From Ancistrus triradiatus (lineage: Eukaryota > Chordata > Actinopteri > Siluriformes > Loricariidae): a DNA stretch of 64,000 nt. Each line of letters starts with the position of its first letter. The stretch's first letter is position 1. Made by a program: the position numbers and the translations under genes. Below are positions 38,068 through 50,057 of the stretch, piece by piece. The stretch is from NCBI GenBank assembly GCA_025084515.1, contig JAJAGP010000419.1, positions 218,501 through 282,500 on the forward strand, read 5' to 3'. The notes under the pieces were generated by a model, which was not told where the DNA came from, made no database searches, and saw only the letters and a program-made list of their open reading frames with translations.

Positions 38068-38520
38068 GCTAAAAGGATTAAGAGGCCTCTCCCTTGACAG
38101 TGGGGACTCCAATTCTGGACGATGTTTTTCCAATGGAATTTATTCTGATTATTGTTTCTTTTTACACTGAGAAACAAGTAGAATGAAGCTTGACATATGG
38201 CATCACATGGAAAATATCAACTAAAGAAGCAGGTATCTGGAACTAAACCAAGTGGACAGGCATTACAGTTAAGTGGACATAGTTGAGCTGCAGTAACTAT
38301 GACTGGGATTGACCTATAAGAGATGGCCTGGGTGCAGTGTAGAAGACGTTCCTTACATACTGTTACTCAGAGTATAACGATGCTGTGGATTATGTGTCAC
38401 TGTGAGTGTAAAGATCTTCAGATCTTTGAGCTGCCTGTAATACCCGGAGCCACAAGTTAACTGCTGCCAATAAATGAAGATTATTAAGGAGGCCGTCTAT
38501 CTGTAAGATCAAAGATCAAA
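37572..38520. other. sequence 5' of ankrd33b
   Basis: Probable promoter or 5' UTR region of ankrd33b. It has an AAT/ATG-rich patch at 37640 and a (GA)n tract at 38034-38063. No clear TATA box or CpG island was identified. Confidence 0.4.
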
Positions 38521-38880
38521 ATGGCAGCAGAAGCAGGTTGCACCATTGAGGAATCCCCTGCACACTGGAGCAAGGAGGAGGAAGAGAAAGAAAGCGATTC
38601 AGATCATGATAAAGTGTACTGCGACAATGATTATGATGACGACGACGACGACGATGTGTATCAGGAATTTGAGGAGTTTGACTTCTCTCAATTACCAGAT
38701 ACCAATAGCATTGTGTCAGATGATTCTTTCTATCCATCAGATAAATCCCCAACCCCTGAGGATCCAGAACCTCTCAGCTTTTTCATGGCATGCTGCAACA
38801 ACAACTCCATCATAGTCAAAATCATGATCAGGCAAGGAGTCACAGAAAAGCAAGTGCGAGAAGTGGATAGAAACAACAGG
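38521..38880 (+). CDS. ankrd33b: ankrd33b exon 1: acidic N-terminus
   Basis: 120 codons ending VREVDRNNR before GTAAGT. A run of seven Asp residues (YDDDDDDDVYQ) is encoded largely by a repeated GAC triplet at about 38637-38655. The first ankyrin helix (FFMACCNNNSIIVKIMIRQG) is in this exon. Confidence 0.94.
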
Positions 38881-40550
38881 GTAAGTTTAGAAGGGGGAGT
38901 ACTTCAGCATGCCTCTTCCCTAAATGAAAAATCATAGGTCTGCCATAACCAATGACCTTTAAATCAACGCAACTGGACTTCTTTTCTGACACACAAATAT
39001 TAAGCAGATTTTGGATTGTTTGCCTTGTGGGTTTAGATCACACTTGCTTTACATTGTTTTTAAAAGCGTGTTTAATTGTACACTTTCTGTAATATTAATA
39101 GTATGCCTAGCTAAATAAGGGTAAGCCTGGCAAGTCTATGACAATTCCAGAAAGCATTCCTTGAAATTTGTTTACTGCTGACTGGTTCTTCTTCTGGGGC
39201 ACTGTGCAACATTTTAACCTTAATATTACAACCAACTTATTACTGTAGATAATGCATTTAACTGCAATCACTGCTACATGGCATGATATCAGATCTCCAA
39301 GCAAAACAAATCAAGCAAAGTCTTTGTCTGTAGCATTGAAGAAACACAAATTCTGTTAAATGCTTTCATTGTAGGCCTATATATTAATTTCTGGGCAACA
39401 CAGTGATTGAGTTTGCATGTTCTCCTCCAGGTGCTCTGGTTTCCTTTACACATTCCAAAGACACGTGTTAGGTCAGCTGGTGTGTCTAAAGTATCATATA
39501 TAGATTAAGGAGTTGTGTGTGTGCGCGTTCGCACATGTGCCCTGCAATGGACTGGTGCCCTGTCTAGGGTTGGCTTCCCCCTTGAGCCCTGTTCTGTCAG
39601 TTAGGCCTCGGCCCTCACGCTATCCTGAATTGGATTAAGCAAGAATAGAAACTGAGTGAGTGATATTCATTCCTGTATATCAAACAGTCATTAATGGCTT
39701 ATATTCCTTCTGTTTGATTGTTAATTCTGCACACTGAATTTTGCTTCTGTTTATGAAATTAACTGAATAATATCCTGGGAAGTATTTACAGTACAGTAGG
39801 TTTGAAAAGTCACAGAATGATGATGTTTTGGTTTCAACAAAGCACTCAGGATCCCATGACAGTAGAGCTGATAGGTATAGAAAGTAGCATCATATTTATG
39901 CAAAGCGTATTACCATATCAAAGAGCTCGGAACATCTGTGATTCTGAGAATGTTCTGTTGGGAGTGTGATATGCTGATGCTGACACTTCTCTTCTTACGA
40001 TTATAGCTACTACACAGAAGGGCAGTAACGTGCACATTCACGCCCTTACATTTGCTTAAGTATCTTTTTGGGGAGAAAAATGCTCTTCTTAGAGGAGTGT
40101 TAATTTGGGCACTTTTTAACTCTACCCATAAATTCACGAAGAAAATATTTTACTTTACCTTTGTTTTTTATAGTGTTGATTGAGTTGCCAGTTTCCTGAT
40201 ATTTTAGATATGTAAGTCTGATCTGAATTTATGTTTGAAAGTCATTATTTTTGCACCGTAGGTAATGCGCATTCTGAAGTAAATCGAATGCACTAGTAGC
40301 CATGGAGGTACTCAGAAGGGGGTGGTATAGTTCTAATGACCAGAAGTGTGACAAATCAAACACACACACAAAACTGGGATGTCTGATTTCACAGTTTGTG
40401 AATTGGTAGACTCTCCAAATACTCAAATACTGTACAATCACTGAAAATGTGAGTTTTGTATAACATGTTCCCTTTAAATGTGTGTTTGTAGGAAAACCAA
40501 TTTAAACACTAAATGCCAACACATCACCATGATATATATATCTAATATTA

Positions 40551-40589
<39 letters not shown>

Positions 40590-40682
40590 TATAGATATAT
40601 ATATATATACGTATGTGTATATCTCCTCTAGATTCTATATAGATATATATATATATTATATGCGTATGTGTAGTATATATAT

Positions 40683-40717
<35 letters not shown>

Positions 40718-41169
40718 TATGTGTATATATATATAATGCGTATGTGTATATATATAAGTATATATATATATATACATATATATATATAATATTATCTATG
40801 TATATATATACGTACTCTATCTATATTCTATAGATTATCTATATCCCTATATAGATATATATATATACGTCCTGTGTTATATATATATATAGATATAGTA
40901 TATATATATATATATATATATGCGTATGTGTAGTATATTATATATGCGTATGGGTATCTATATATATATATATATATATACATATATATATAGATAGAGA
41001 GATGTATCGATATATACGTAGATATATAGAGACGAGATAGCGTACACGGGGAGGTCTTAGATAGAGAGATAGAGATATATATATATATAGATAGAGAGAG
41101 AGAGACGGATAGATAGATAGAGATAGAGATCGAGAGAGAGACACAGACGCATATAGATATATACACATA

Positions 41170-41212
<43 letters not shown>

Positions 41213-41239
41213 TATATACACATACGTATATATATATAT

Positions 41240-41287
<48 letters not shown>

Positions 41288-44200
41288 TAAAATCTAGCCA
41301 TTTGTTTTAACTACAGGTTTTTGGGTTGAAACAAAAGTTTTACAGATGTTAAACTGAAGGACTTCCGGTCACCAGTAACTCACCGACTTCAATCAAAATA
41401 AGCTTCTAATGTTGCAGTGTTGTTTTTGCTACACTACTCAGCTCTGTTTGTGAGCCAATACTTGTGACCTGATAATGGTGACCTTGTTATAAGGAAAATA
41501 TGATCCAAGATTTGCACTTAGCAGCTGGCAAACTTCAGTTTAAACAGAAAGCAGTTGTTCTACTTATGAGCTTGTGAAGGACCTACATTTTCATTGAAGG
41601 CTATTTGAGCTGAAACGCTGATGAAGTCTTCCACACACGTGCATCTAGCTTTAACAGAAGAAGCTTGTTATGTTGTGCAGAACACGACATCATTGACACA
41701 CTTCTTTGAATCTGTTCAGACTCACACAGTGATGTATTGTGGCTAGTAATTGAGTCATTCTTTCACAATTTACCTTCTGGTACAAGTCCTGAATCTTATG
41801 AGCTCATGAAGTTACATATTACATCAAGTCTGTGATTCAATTTATGTTCAGCATGTGAGTCACTTCAAAGTGACAACCTTTTGTTTTATGTCCTGTGCAG
41901 ATAGAGCAGTCAGAAATGTAAAGCTCTGCTTGTCTAGACCATTTTCTACCATCACTGTTAAGGAGAAACTAGTAAACAATCTATATAATTTACATCATCC
42001 TCAGTAGCAATGTTAAAACGACATGGCAAATGCTGGCTTGGCTCTGGATTTATAGTGGTTAGGTCACCATTACCTTGATTGTGCTCACTGTGTATCCTCT
42101 GCCTCCACTGCTTTGCCCTTCAGCCTGCTGATCCTCATGAGGCTTTAGGAGTTCAGAGAAAGGTTTTCCTCTACAATCATCTTAAGAGAGCCTGACATTT
42201 TCCTTCCTAGTTATAGAGCCTGAGGTTTGCCCTTCAATGCTTTTCTGGGAAACAAGTTTCTTAAGCCAGTCCTAAATGTCATACTGCAATGCATCTAAAA
42301 GTGGGTTTGTTAAAAGATTTAACCATATTAGGAATTTTCATGCATTTATGATAACTAATGACAGAAGCATTTACAACAGTAACTAATGGAACATAGATAA
42401 AGTGTCACTAGGGAGCTTATTGAATTTGTGGTACTCTAAATGTGACTATTTGTTCTTTGTGGTCTAACGAACATTATTTCACTTACTATTTAGCTATTTA
42501 GTGTGTATCTTCATTCCCATTCTGTCTACAGTAATGTGCACGTAGACTCATGTAGTTTCATTTAGAGGTTTGCATATCAGCCTGGTTCTCAGATCCCAAG
42601 AGAGTGTTGATGAGACTGACCATCTGCCTCCACACTATCCATAATTGTCTCCTAAGTAGAAAAGCGTTGGCACAGAAGCACTGGATCAACAGTCAATGTG
42701 ATATGTAACACTGCTACATTTTATTGCATTTCATAATCAGTGACTTAATATGTGTTTTGTATGATTAATCTGCTGTATATCTTTACACTTCAAGTGAATA
42801 TGTTACATTGAGGATATACAGTAAAGGCCAAAAGAGTGAAAATGTTTCAAGGTTTTCCATTACAAATCATATAATCACAATAACAATTTGAGTGAAAAGT
42901 TGAGTCTTTCAGATTCGGAAGAATACATTTTTATACCGTTGTACAGTGTAACGAAACACGTTCAGGCTAATTCTCTGGTTTATAAACATTGAGACAAGGA
43001 GTGAGTGCAATAAACAATAAACAGTAAATAGACAATAGAGATTTATTTGCATAGGTGTGCGTATACATGTGCAAAATGTACTCAAATAAAGAACAACACA
43101 CCCAGATAGAAATGTGAGACATCATTGGACTGAGAGAAGCAGGATGTTCGTTTTGACGAATTGTTTGATGAACTGCTGTTAGAAGATGCTGAGAGCAGTG
43201 GTTCTGCGAGGACACACACATGGTGAACACGGTCCAGACGGTCCTGCAGACCACCAGTAGAGAGGAACGTGTGAACCACTGACAAGCCCGAGCAGCTCCC
43301 ACAGTTTTGTTGTCCATCATTCAGATACAGGTTACACCTTCACTACACATCCGTCTCTGCCCAAACCCTTTCCAGGCACTTATCAGAAGGAAATCTGTTG
43401 TCATGGCGCCCATTAGGTGTCCTGCCATTGACAGCCAGCCACTATCACCTTTGTTTGCAGTGGTGTAGCTGGTCTCCACTGTGAACCTGTAGAAGTTGCA
43501 GAGGAGTGGATGTGGGAGGTTGATTCTCTGCAGCTTCCTGAGGAAATGAAGGCATTTTTGGGTCTTCTTGAGAAGGTGTGATATGTTGAGTGACCAGTTT
43601 GTTGGAACATATCCTATCAGGGAGCACCTGTACAGTATAACTCCATAAATGCATATAATGCCTTATACAGTGTGGATTTTCTGGTGGTCTGGAACTGATT
43701 CATTCAATTTACATTTTTCTTTATGGGGAAAATTTGCTTGGTACTCGTCGTTTTCAGTTTCAGCCTCCTGGAATGAATTAATGATGGCAATAGAGGTACC
43801 ACTGAAGCTACCTTCATTACTAAACAGACGTGTCCATAGCACATCCCCTAAATTTAAAGCTTTACTCCTCTTGTCTATTTGCAACCTAAATAAGTACCAG
43901 GGAGTCTTATTCAGTAATGGGGTCATGTGAATTGTACTAGCCCTTGTCCCAGTATATTGATGTGTACACCATGTTCTGGCTCCATAGATCTCTGGTTTGA
44001 TCTCAAGCTTGGACTCTGCCTGTACTCCGGGAGCTCCGGTTTCCTCCCACATTTGAAAGATGTGATAGGTTAATTGGTTGCTCTAAATTGACCCAGTATG
44101 AGTGTGTCTGACTAGTATGTTCCTGGTGTAAATATCCATTGATGATGATGCGACAACAATTAAACAAAATAATTTTTTCACTGCTTTTTCATTCTAGGTA

Positions 44201-47063
44201 TCATTCATACATAAGCAATGCCTGGACAATTGCATGTGTAAATGACCATTTATTTATTTCAGTACCCTCTGTGCCTTTTGTTATAGTACAATCAGCTTTC
44301 TGTAGACTCGGAGTCTAAGACCTTTACTTGCATTTTTTTGAAACCTATTTTTTCTTCACAGCAGTGACAGAACTAATGACTCTATTGCAAAGTTGACCCC
44401 TGTTGTATTTTGTGGCTCAAAGACAGGTCTAATAGTGGCATGTTACCAGGGCTATGTGGATGTAGTCATTGCTCTCTCACAGTGTCCGTACGTGGATGTG
44501 AACTGGCAGGACAACGAGGGCAACACAGCTCTCATGACAGCTGCACAAGCAGGTAGTCTGCACAAGTCTGACTTAAATTTGAAAATATGTCATTGCTCTT
44601 ACAAGTGATAAAAACAACACTATGCTTAAAGCATAGGGAACCTGTGCACAGATTTAGCTGTTCATCTAACAAAGCATATTTGTGTACTAACCCTATGTTA
44701 TTTGTAACTTTTGGAAATTCAGGTCACAGTATGATCACCAACTATCTCCTAAACTACTTTGCTGGGCTGGACATTGAACGCAGGAACTGCCTTGGCTTCA
44801 CAGCTGTTATGAAAGCAGCCTTGCAAGGTCGATCAGACTGTGTTCGAGCCCTGATGATGTCAGGTACTGTATCTCAAAACTAATGATTGTGTAGCATTGT
44901 AAATCTGCATGTCATAGATTCTCATTCCCAGTCCGGGGGCCTCTTGCAGTGTAAACTCATTGGATTATAGCAAAGCAAAAGCAAACCATCCCATTTTAAT
45001 CGCTTATCCTTGGCAGGATCAGACTCTGGAGGCTAACCAAGGATTCACTGGGCACAGGAACTTCCTGGACAGTGCCAGTCCATCACAGGGTTTCGTAAAC
45101 ACAATACCCAACCTTCATGCTGCAGGCTCGGCCTGGGCTTTGAATACAGGCCCTCAGGAAGTGCCATTTCAAGCAGCTGGGTCTTACCACCGAGTCACCT
45201 GAGCTCACTACTCTATAATCAGTAGATAATTAATATGTGTTTTATGAACATGGGCAGGATTGTTGAATCAGGGCACATTCCTGAGATTGAGAATCACTCA
45301 TGTATGGTCATATGATTTGTAAAGTAGAAATATACACCCACTGAGCACATTATTAGGAAGACTATACAATAACTGGGCCAAGTTCAACGTGTTGTGCATT
45401 CTTAGATGTTTGTCTATTCACCACAGTTGTACAGAGTGGCTTTCTCAGTTACTGTAGCCTTTCTGTTAGCTTTAACCACTCTGACCAAGCTCTGTTGATG
45501 TCTTTCATCAACAGGGCATTTCCATTTGCAGAACTTCCGATCACTGGATGTATTTTCTTTATTGCTTTATTCTGAGTAAAATCTAGAGACTGTTGATTCA
45601 TGAAAATCCCAGGAGATTAGCGACTATAGAACGCAAACCAGTCCATCTGGAACCAGCAATCATGCTACGATCAAAATCACTGTGATCACATTTTTCCCTT
45701 TTCTGATGGAAGATTTGACTTTGTCATGCCATAATACTCACTTATCTAAATTCCAATCTTTGTGAGCTTTACCATATCTTAGCTTTTTCACCCTGTTCCC
45801 CTTCCGAAAACTTGGTTTTTGGATGCTACCCTTACAAAAAGACCATTCTTGATCAAGCTCCTACAGACTGTCAACTTGGCATCCCAAAGAAGCTACCAGA
45901 TGCAGCAATTGCTGAAGTGTAAGGGGAGATCACACTAAATACACTGTAGCCTACAGAAGCTGCTTTATCTGATTTTTTAAATACATTTTAATTTATTGTT
46001 TTAATACTGCATACACATTTCCTGTATTTTCTGGTTGTATTCTAATAAGGAGCTCGAGGAATAATTATGTATGGTCATTATACCATTTCTAAAACTATCT
46101 TATATCTAATCTAATGGTGACCTAAGACTTTTGCACACTACTGTAAGCTTTCCATGTATGTGTTTCTAGTTCCCTTATGTCTTGTCACAAAAGCACTGTG
46201 TCAGCCCAGTCTTCATGTTTCTGTGCACCATATCTCCTGCAGGGGCGGATGTTGGAGTGAGGGACTATGGACGAAAGCTGACACCATTTGAGTGGGCGCT
46301 CTTCACGGGTCGCTACGAGACGGTGCGGATTATGCAGAAACTTGTGGCCCAGCCATGTGCTGAGCAGTTCTGTGAATCATTTCTTATGGAGTGGCCCATG
46401 TTGCAGGTTCTGGTGGGCCAAGCACAGAAGCCACAGCCATGTTGGAGGCGGCTGTCAGAGCTCGTGTGTGGCACAGTCGTCCTCGGGATGAGGACAGAGC
46501 CTCAACAAGAGGGTGTACTGGACTACATGGTGCGCATGACCACGGCGTTGGCAAGCCCACTTGTGGCTACTGCCTGCAGTACAGTGTGCCCGGGAAGCCC
46601 ACCGTGCGTGGGCAAACACCGGCCAGCTGTACCGGATATCTTACGGGACAACGAGAAGAGGATTGACAAGCTTAAGGGTCTCAGAAATGAAAGCCTTGAA
46701 AACTGCAAGCAACTCTTCCAAAATTGCTGCATGCCCAGGATTTCCAAGAAGCGCTGCATTCGCTTGCAGCTGCCAGCACTGGCAACGAATGTGGTGCTGG
46801 TATCTAGCGTGGCCCTGTGCAGGACCAGTATGCTGCCACTGCACGTGATACGCAGGAGCAGTGTGAGCCCAGGTTTTATGGTGCCTAAAGTATGCATGTG
46901 CAAGGCTCCACCACCGACCTACACACCTGAGAGGAACCTGCACAGGAGCAAGGATTTACAGTCCCTGCAGGTACCCAAATGGAAGTACAAGGCTCTGAAG
47001 GAGGACAGGGAGAAGGAGGAACAAAACAATAAGTTGAGATTTAACATCATGAGGAGGCGATGA
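38521..47063 (+). CDS. ankrd33b: ankrd33b: ankyrin repeat domain 33B protein, complete (4 exons)
   Basis: Seen: exons 38521-38880, 44423-44552, 44723-44863 and 46243-47063 join in phase to 483 codons plus TGA; human ANKRD33B is ~494 residues. An acidic N-terminus leads to the family signature EFEEFDFSQLPDTNSIVSDD. Ankyrin repeats follow at about residues 85-250, with cores TGLIVACYQGYVDVVIAL, GNTALMTAAQAGHSMITNYL and GFTAVMKAALQGRSDCVRAL. The C-terminal region has a VLDYMVRMTTALASPLVA motif and a basic tail (PKWKYKALKEDREKEEQNNK). Family knowledge: the paralogue ANKRD33 acts in photoreceptors as a transcriptional co-regulator; the role of ANKRD33B is poorly defined. The start is the first ATG before the conserved block. 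Teleosts may have two copies (ba/bb), which cannot be told apart here. Confidence 0.95.
38881..40530 (+). other. ankrd33b intron 1, 5' part
   Basis: A diverged GGCACGGTGG-family repeat copy lies at 39385-39660 (plus strand; GTTTGCATGTTCTCCTCCAG, ACTGGTGCCCTGTCTAGGGT). The remainder shows nothing recognisable. Confidence 0.5.
40531..41285. repeat. long compound TA/GATA/GAGA microsatellite
   Basis: About 750 bp of TA-rich repeat with recurrent GCGTATGTGTA units. Around 40990-41160 it changes to GATA/GAGA repeats. It is inverted in part: GCGTATGTGTA on the left and TACACATACGC near 41161 on the right. Apparent open frames are artefacts. Confidence 0.93.
41286..43078 (+). other. ankrd33b intron 1, central part
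   Basis: About 1.8 kb of unique-looking AT-rich sequence. I see no exon, repeat family or RNA gene. Confidence 0.45.
43079..43480 (-). mobile_element. element F family fragment, reverse
   Basis: Reversed, it shares GACAACAAAACTGTGGGAGC, CTCTCTACTGGTGGTCTG and AACCACTGCTC-like blocks with 22880-23010, and the TTGCAGTGG/CAATGGCAGGACA region with 22740-22790. Confidence 0.7.
43481..44422 (+). other. ankrd33b intron 1, 3' part
   Basis: A partial plus-strand copy of the GGCACGGTGG-family repeat lies at 44030-44110 (GGTTTCCTCCCACATTTGAA). Otherwise unclassified. Confidence 0.45.
44423..44552 (+). CDS. ankrd33b: ankrd33b exon 2: ankyrin repeat
   Basis: Residues ~121-164, TGLIVACYQGYVDVVIALSQ through NWQDNEGNTALMTAAQA. 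The acceptor AG is at 44421-44422 and the donor is GTAGTC. Intron 1 is ~5.5 kb and filled with repeats. Confidence 0.94.
44723..44863 (+). CDS. ankrd33b: ankrd33b exon 3: ankyrin repeat
   Basis: Residues ~164-211: GHSMITNYLLNYFAGLDIER, then GFTAVMKAALQGRSDCVRAL. The acceptor is ATTCAG. It ends one base into a Gly codon before GTACTG. Confidence 0.94.
44864..46242 (+). other. ankrd33b intron 3 with two repeat fragments
   Basis: 45000-45205 is a reverse GGCACGGTGG-family copy (GGCAGGATCAGACTCTGGAG, AGTCCATCACAGGG). 45331-45715 is a decayed copy of the CACTCACTGAG MITE family (CACCCACTGAGCACATTATT) without a clear right end. Confidence 0.6.
46243..47063 (+). CDS. ankrd33b: ankrd33b exon 4: last ankyrin repeat and C-terminal region
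   Basis: Residues ~211-483, starting GADVGVRDYGRKLTPFEWAL after CCTGCAG. It continues through VCPGSPPCVGKHRPAVPDIL and ends NKLRFNIMRRR with TGA at 47061. The second half is Arg/Lys-rich and has no domain I recognise beyond the ANKRD33B family match. Confidence 0.94.
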
Positions 47064-47999
47064 GGCAAGCATAAACCTGAGCCTCCCTCACAGGAGAACA
47101 GCCTCACCTTTCCAAAGTAACAGACTTTGATACCACATATAGAGTTTTGTGGATCTTCTAATCGTGACATTGCTAGAAGTCCATCTTGTTTAAGAGAGAA
47201 ATTCATTGCAACTAACTGATACTTTAAAACTACTGTAAAATCTGGTATTGACTGTAGTTTTCAACTAAGCATAAAAGTTATCCTGTTAAATGCAAAATAG
47301 AATTAAGTGCATTAATGTTATTTAACTGATGCCTTTGCTGCTTTAATGAAATCCTTTGCTTTAGTGGTCTAATATGTACTTTTGGTAGGCCATACTGTTA
47401 TAAGTGGCTAGCCAAAAGACATAGCTATCAGACATATCATTACAATGTCTACAATAAGGTTGATTTTCTTTTAAATATTTGCGGATGTCCATTACAGTTT
47501 CTGACTGAACTCGTTGGCTGCTAAAACCTTTGGAAAGATGATGGTACATTATGGGAAATGTAGTGTCTGTAGTGAATTTGCTTTGCATGGCATGTGCTGT
47601 ATTTAGGCTCAGTAGTCAAGGATACAATTGCCTCTTTACCACCATGATTTCAGTGGAGCACAACAACATTATGCTGGAGCATGTGTCTTTGGTGTTGATT
47701 TTGTCTGAAATATGTAAGAAACCTGCTTTGTTTGTTCAGAATTCTTAAGCAGTCAACTTAATTTGCCCACTTATTTAATTAACCAATCTGATCAGCTGAT
47801 CAATCTTTTGGTCATCGGTCTTCTTTTTCACTATGAAAAAGTATGGGCCACAAATTAAACTATCTACAAGAACACAGCTTAAACTGTGGTTTTCTACAGT
47901 GCCACCAGTGTTTTAAAGTACCATCTAATTGTACTTTTACATGATTATCTTTCACTTCTCATACTGTAATCCAGTATAAAACTAAAGTGTGATACTCAC
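47064..47999 (+). other. probable ankrd33b 3' UTR and flank
   Basis: Unique-looking AT-rich sequence directly after the ankrd33b stop. A candidate ATTAAA poly(A) signal lies near 47854. No other feature is visible before the SINE copy at 48000. Confidence 0.35.
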
Positions 48000-48146
48000 T
48001 TTACTACATTTACAATTCAAGCAATTGTGGGTTAAAGGTCTTGCTCAATGACCTAACAGTGGCAGCTTGGCAGATGGGGGGATTTGAAACCTGGACCTTC
48101 TGGTCCAGAGTCCAGTACCTTAACCACTAGGCTACCACAGTCCCCA
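48000..48146 (-). mobile_element. tRNA-derived SINE
   Basis: Reverse-strand copy of the 735-918 family, with the CAATTGTGGGTTAAAGG region, GGGATTTGAAACC box and terminal GGCTACCACAGTCC. Confidence 0.8.
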
Positions 48147-49209
48147 CGTTACTAAACAGAACATGCAGTCGTCTTTATTATCTACCAATTTCCTTCCACC
48201 ACTTTCATCCTGTTGTACGTTGTGTTACTTTTCATGGTAAATAATCGTATAGATTCAGTGTTTTAGTTGCTCTCCTGAATATATTTGCAGCTAAAATTAG
48301 CGGAAGCTATTTTCCACGGGATGGTGTACTGACATATAGCACTGCTATATACCAGTGTAATGCGACAGGGGGCAGTATTGTACCTAGATGTTATTGGAGA
48401 CGCAGCACAGTCTAACAGCACAAAAGCCCAGAGATCTTTTAATCTTCGCTCTCAGTGTGTGGCCCTGTAATTATATATTTAAAAGATACCAGAGAGAGTA
48501 AGAATTATCACACTGAATTACCAACAAAGATGAATATCTAGGTAATTACAACAGGCAATAATCACAGATAATTCCTAATTTACCTCATCGCTCTATATTG
48601 TTTGAATCCCTTAATCAGATTGTGTACATTACGCTATACACAGCGCAATGTGGTAATTGAAACTGGTGAGTGTCGAGGTATGGTTTATAACGTATGGTTT
48701 ATAACGATTATAACAATATCACGATTCCAGATTTAGTTCCAGTTTTAAGCATACTTCATAAATGGATTTTGGAGAGAACTATAATAATTGTTCTTGTCAT
48801 ATTTCAGCACCAAATCTGTGGTATAGGATTGTGAACAACATACTTTTCTCTTATTTTTGTGACAAAGCTGACAGCCAGACTGCCAAACATCAACTTAGGG
48901 TAAAAATAGGCTCCTTCAAAGCTGTGGAAAAGCCTTTACAGAAAGGTTTTAGAGGTACTGGGTAACCTCTAATTCCCAACAGAGCAGACTGAATAACTAA
49001 CCATAGCCAACCAACTCGACTCTCAACATGCCTTCAGCTGTATCACTGAACAAAAGGATCAATTTCCCAGATCAAAATCAGTCTAAATCCTAGATTAAAA
49101 AACTTGTGAATTGCTTTTCAGAGGCTTAATTCACATCTGCGAAACTGACCCATGGTGTTTTGCAAATGTTACAAACAAGATATGGCTGTTATTTTTTACA
49201 TGCATCTTA
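48147..49209. other. unclassified intergenic sequence
   Basis: AT-rich, with no coding or transposon signature recognised. Confidence 0.4.
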
Positions 49210-50057
49210 CACAGATTAGTCGTGGCATTAAAATCACTTGCCTAATATTGTGTAGGTCCCCTCGTGCCACCAAAACAGCTCTGACCCATCAAGGCATGGA
49301 CTCCACAAGACCCTTAATTTCCTCAATAAAGACTCTATCTATCTATGTCTGTCTGTCTATCTTCCTACCTACCTACCTACCTATCTGAATGTGTCTTCTG
49401 GTATCTGTTACGAAGACAATAGCAGCAGAGGCTATAAGTCCTGTAATAAGGACATGTTTGTACAGCACACAGATGCTGATTCGAATGGAGATCCAAGGAA
49501 TCTGGAGGCCAAGTCAACACCTTGAACCTTGTCATGTTCATTAAACCATTCCTAAACATTTTTTTGCAGTATGGCAGGGCACATTATCTTGCTGAAAGAG
49601 GTCACTATGGAATACTGTTGAAATGAAGGGGTGTAGTTGGCCTGCAACAATGTTTAGATAGGTAGTACTTGTCAAAGTAACATCCACATGAATGCTTTCA
49701 TGTAAGATTTGACCAGTTGTGCTAGCCTTTGCTCCCCACATGGATCAATGAGCCTTGGGTGCCCATGACCCTGTTACTTGTTTTCACCAATGGTTAAGTA
49801 CTAGCCAGTGTATACTGGGAACTACCCACAACTCCTGCCATTGTAGGTGCTCTGACTCATCTAATGGTGGCATAGACATTGGCACTTGTTAAAGTCACAG
49901 AGATCTTCTCTCACTTCCAACACATCAACCTGAAAAACTGACTATTCATTTCTGGCTAATGTATCGTATCCCTTGACATGTGCCATTATAATGAGAGAAT
50001 GGTTACAGTGTAATTAGTTTCACCTGTCAGTGGTTTCAGTGTTGTGACTGATCAGTG
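49210..50057 (-). mobile_element. Tc1-like element G relative, decayed
   Basis: The right end CTGATCAGTG matches element G; the left end (CACAGATTAGTCGTGGCATT) is diverged. Minus-strand remnants: HVDVTLTSTTYLNIVAGQLH, DLFQQDNVPCHTAKKC, then a shifted FRNGLMNMTRFKVLTWPPDS. A CTAT/CTAC microsatellite at 49330-49386 sits near its left part. Confidence 0.78.

Noticed and set aside
40615..41223. Tyr-Ile and Leu-Ser rich frames
   Set aside because: They are products of the TA/GATA repeat.
46288..46943. Overlapping frames on both strands of ankrd33b exon 4
   Set aside because: The GC-rich coding exon leaves other frames open by chance; only the frame matching ANKRD33B continues from the earlier exons.
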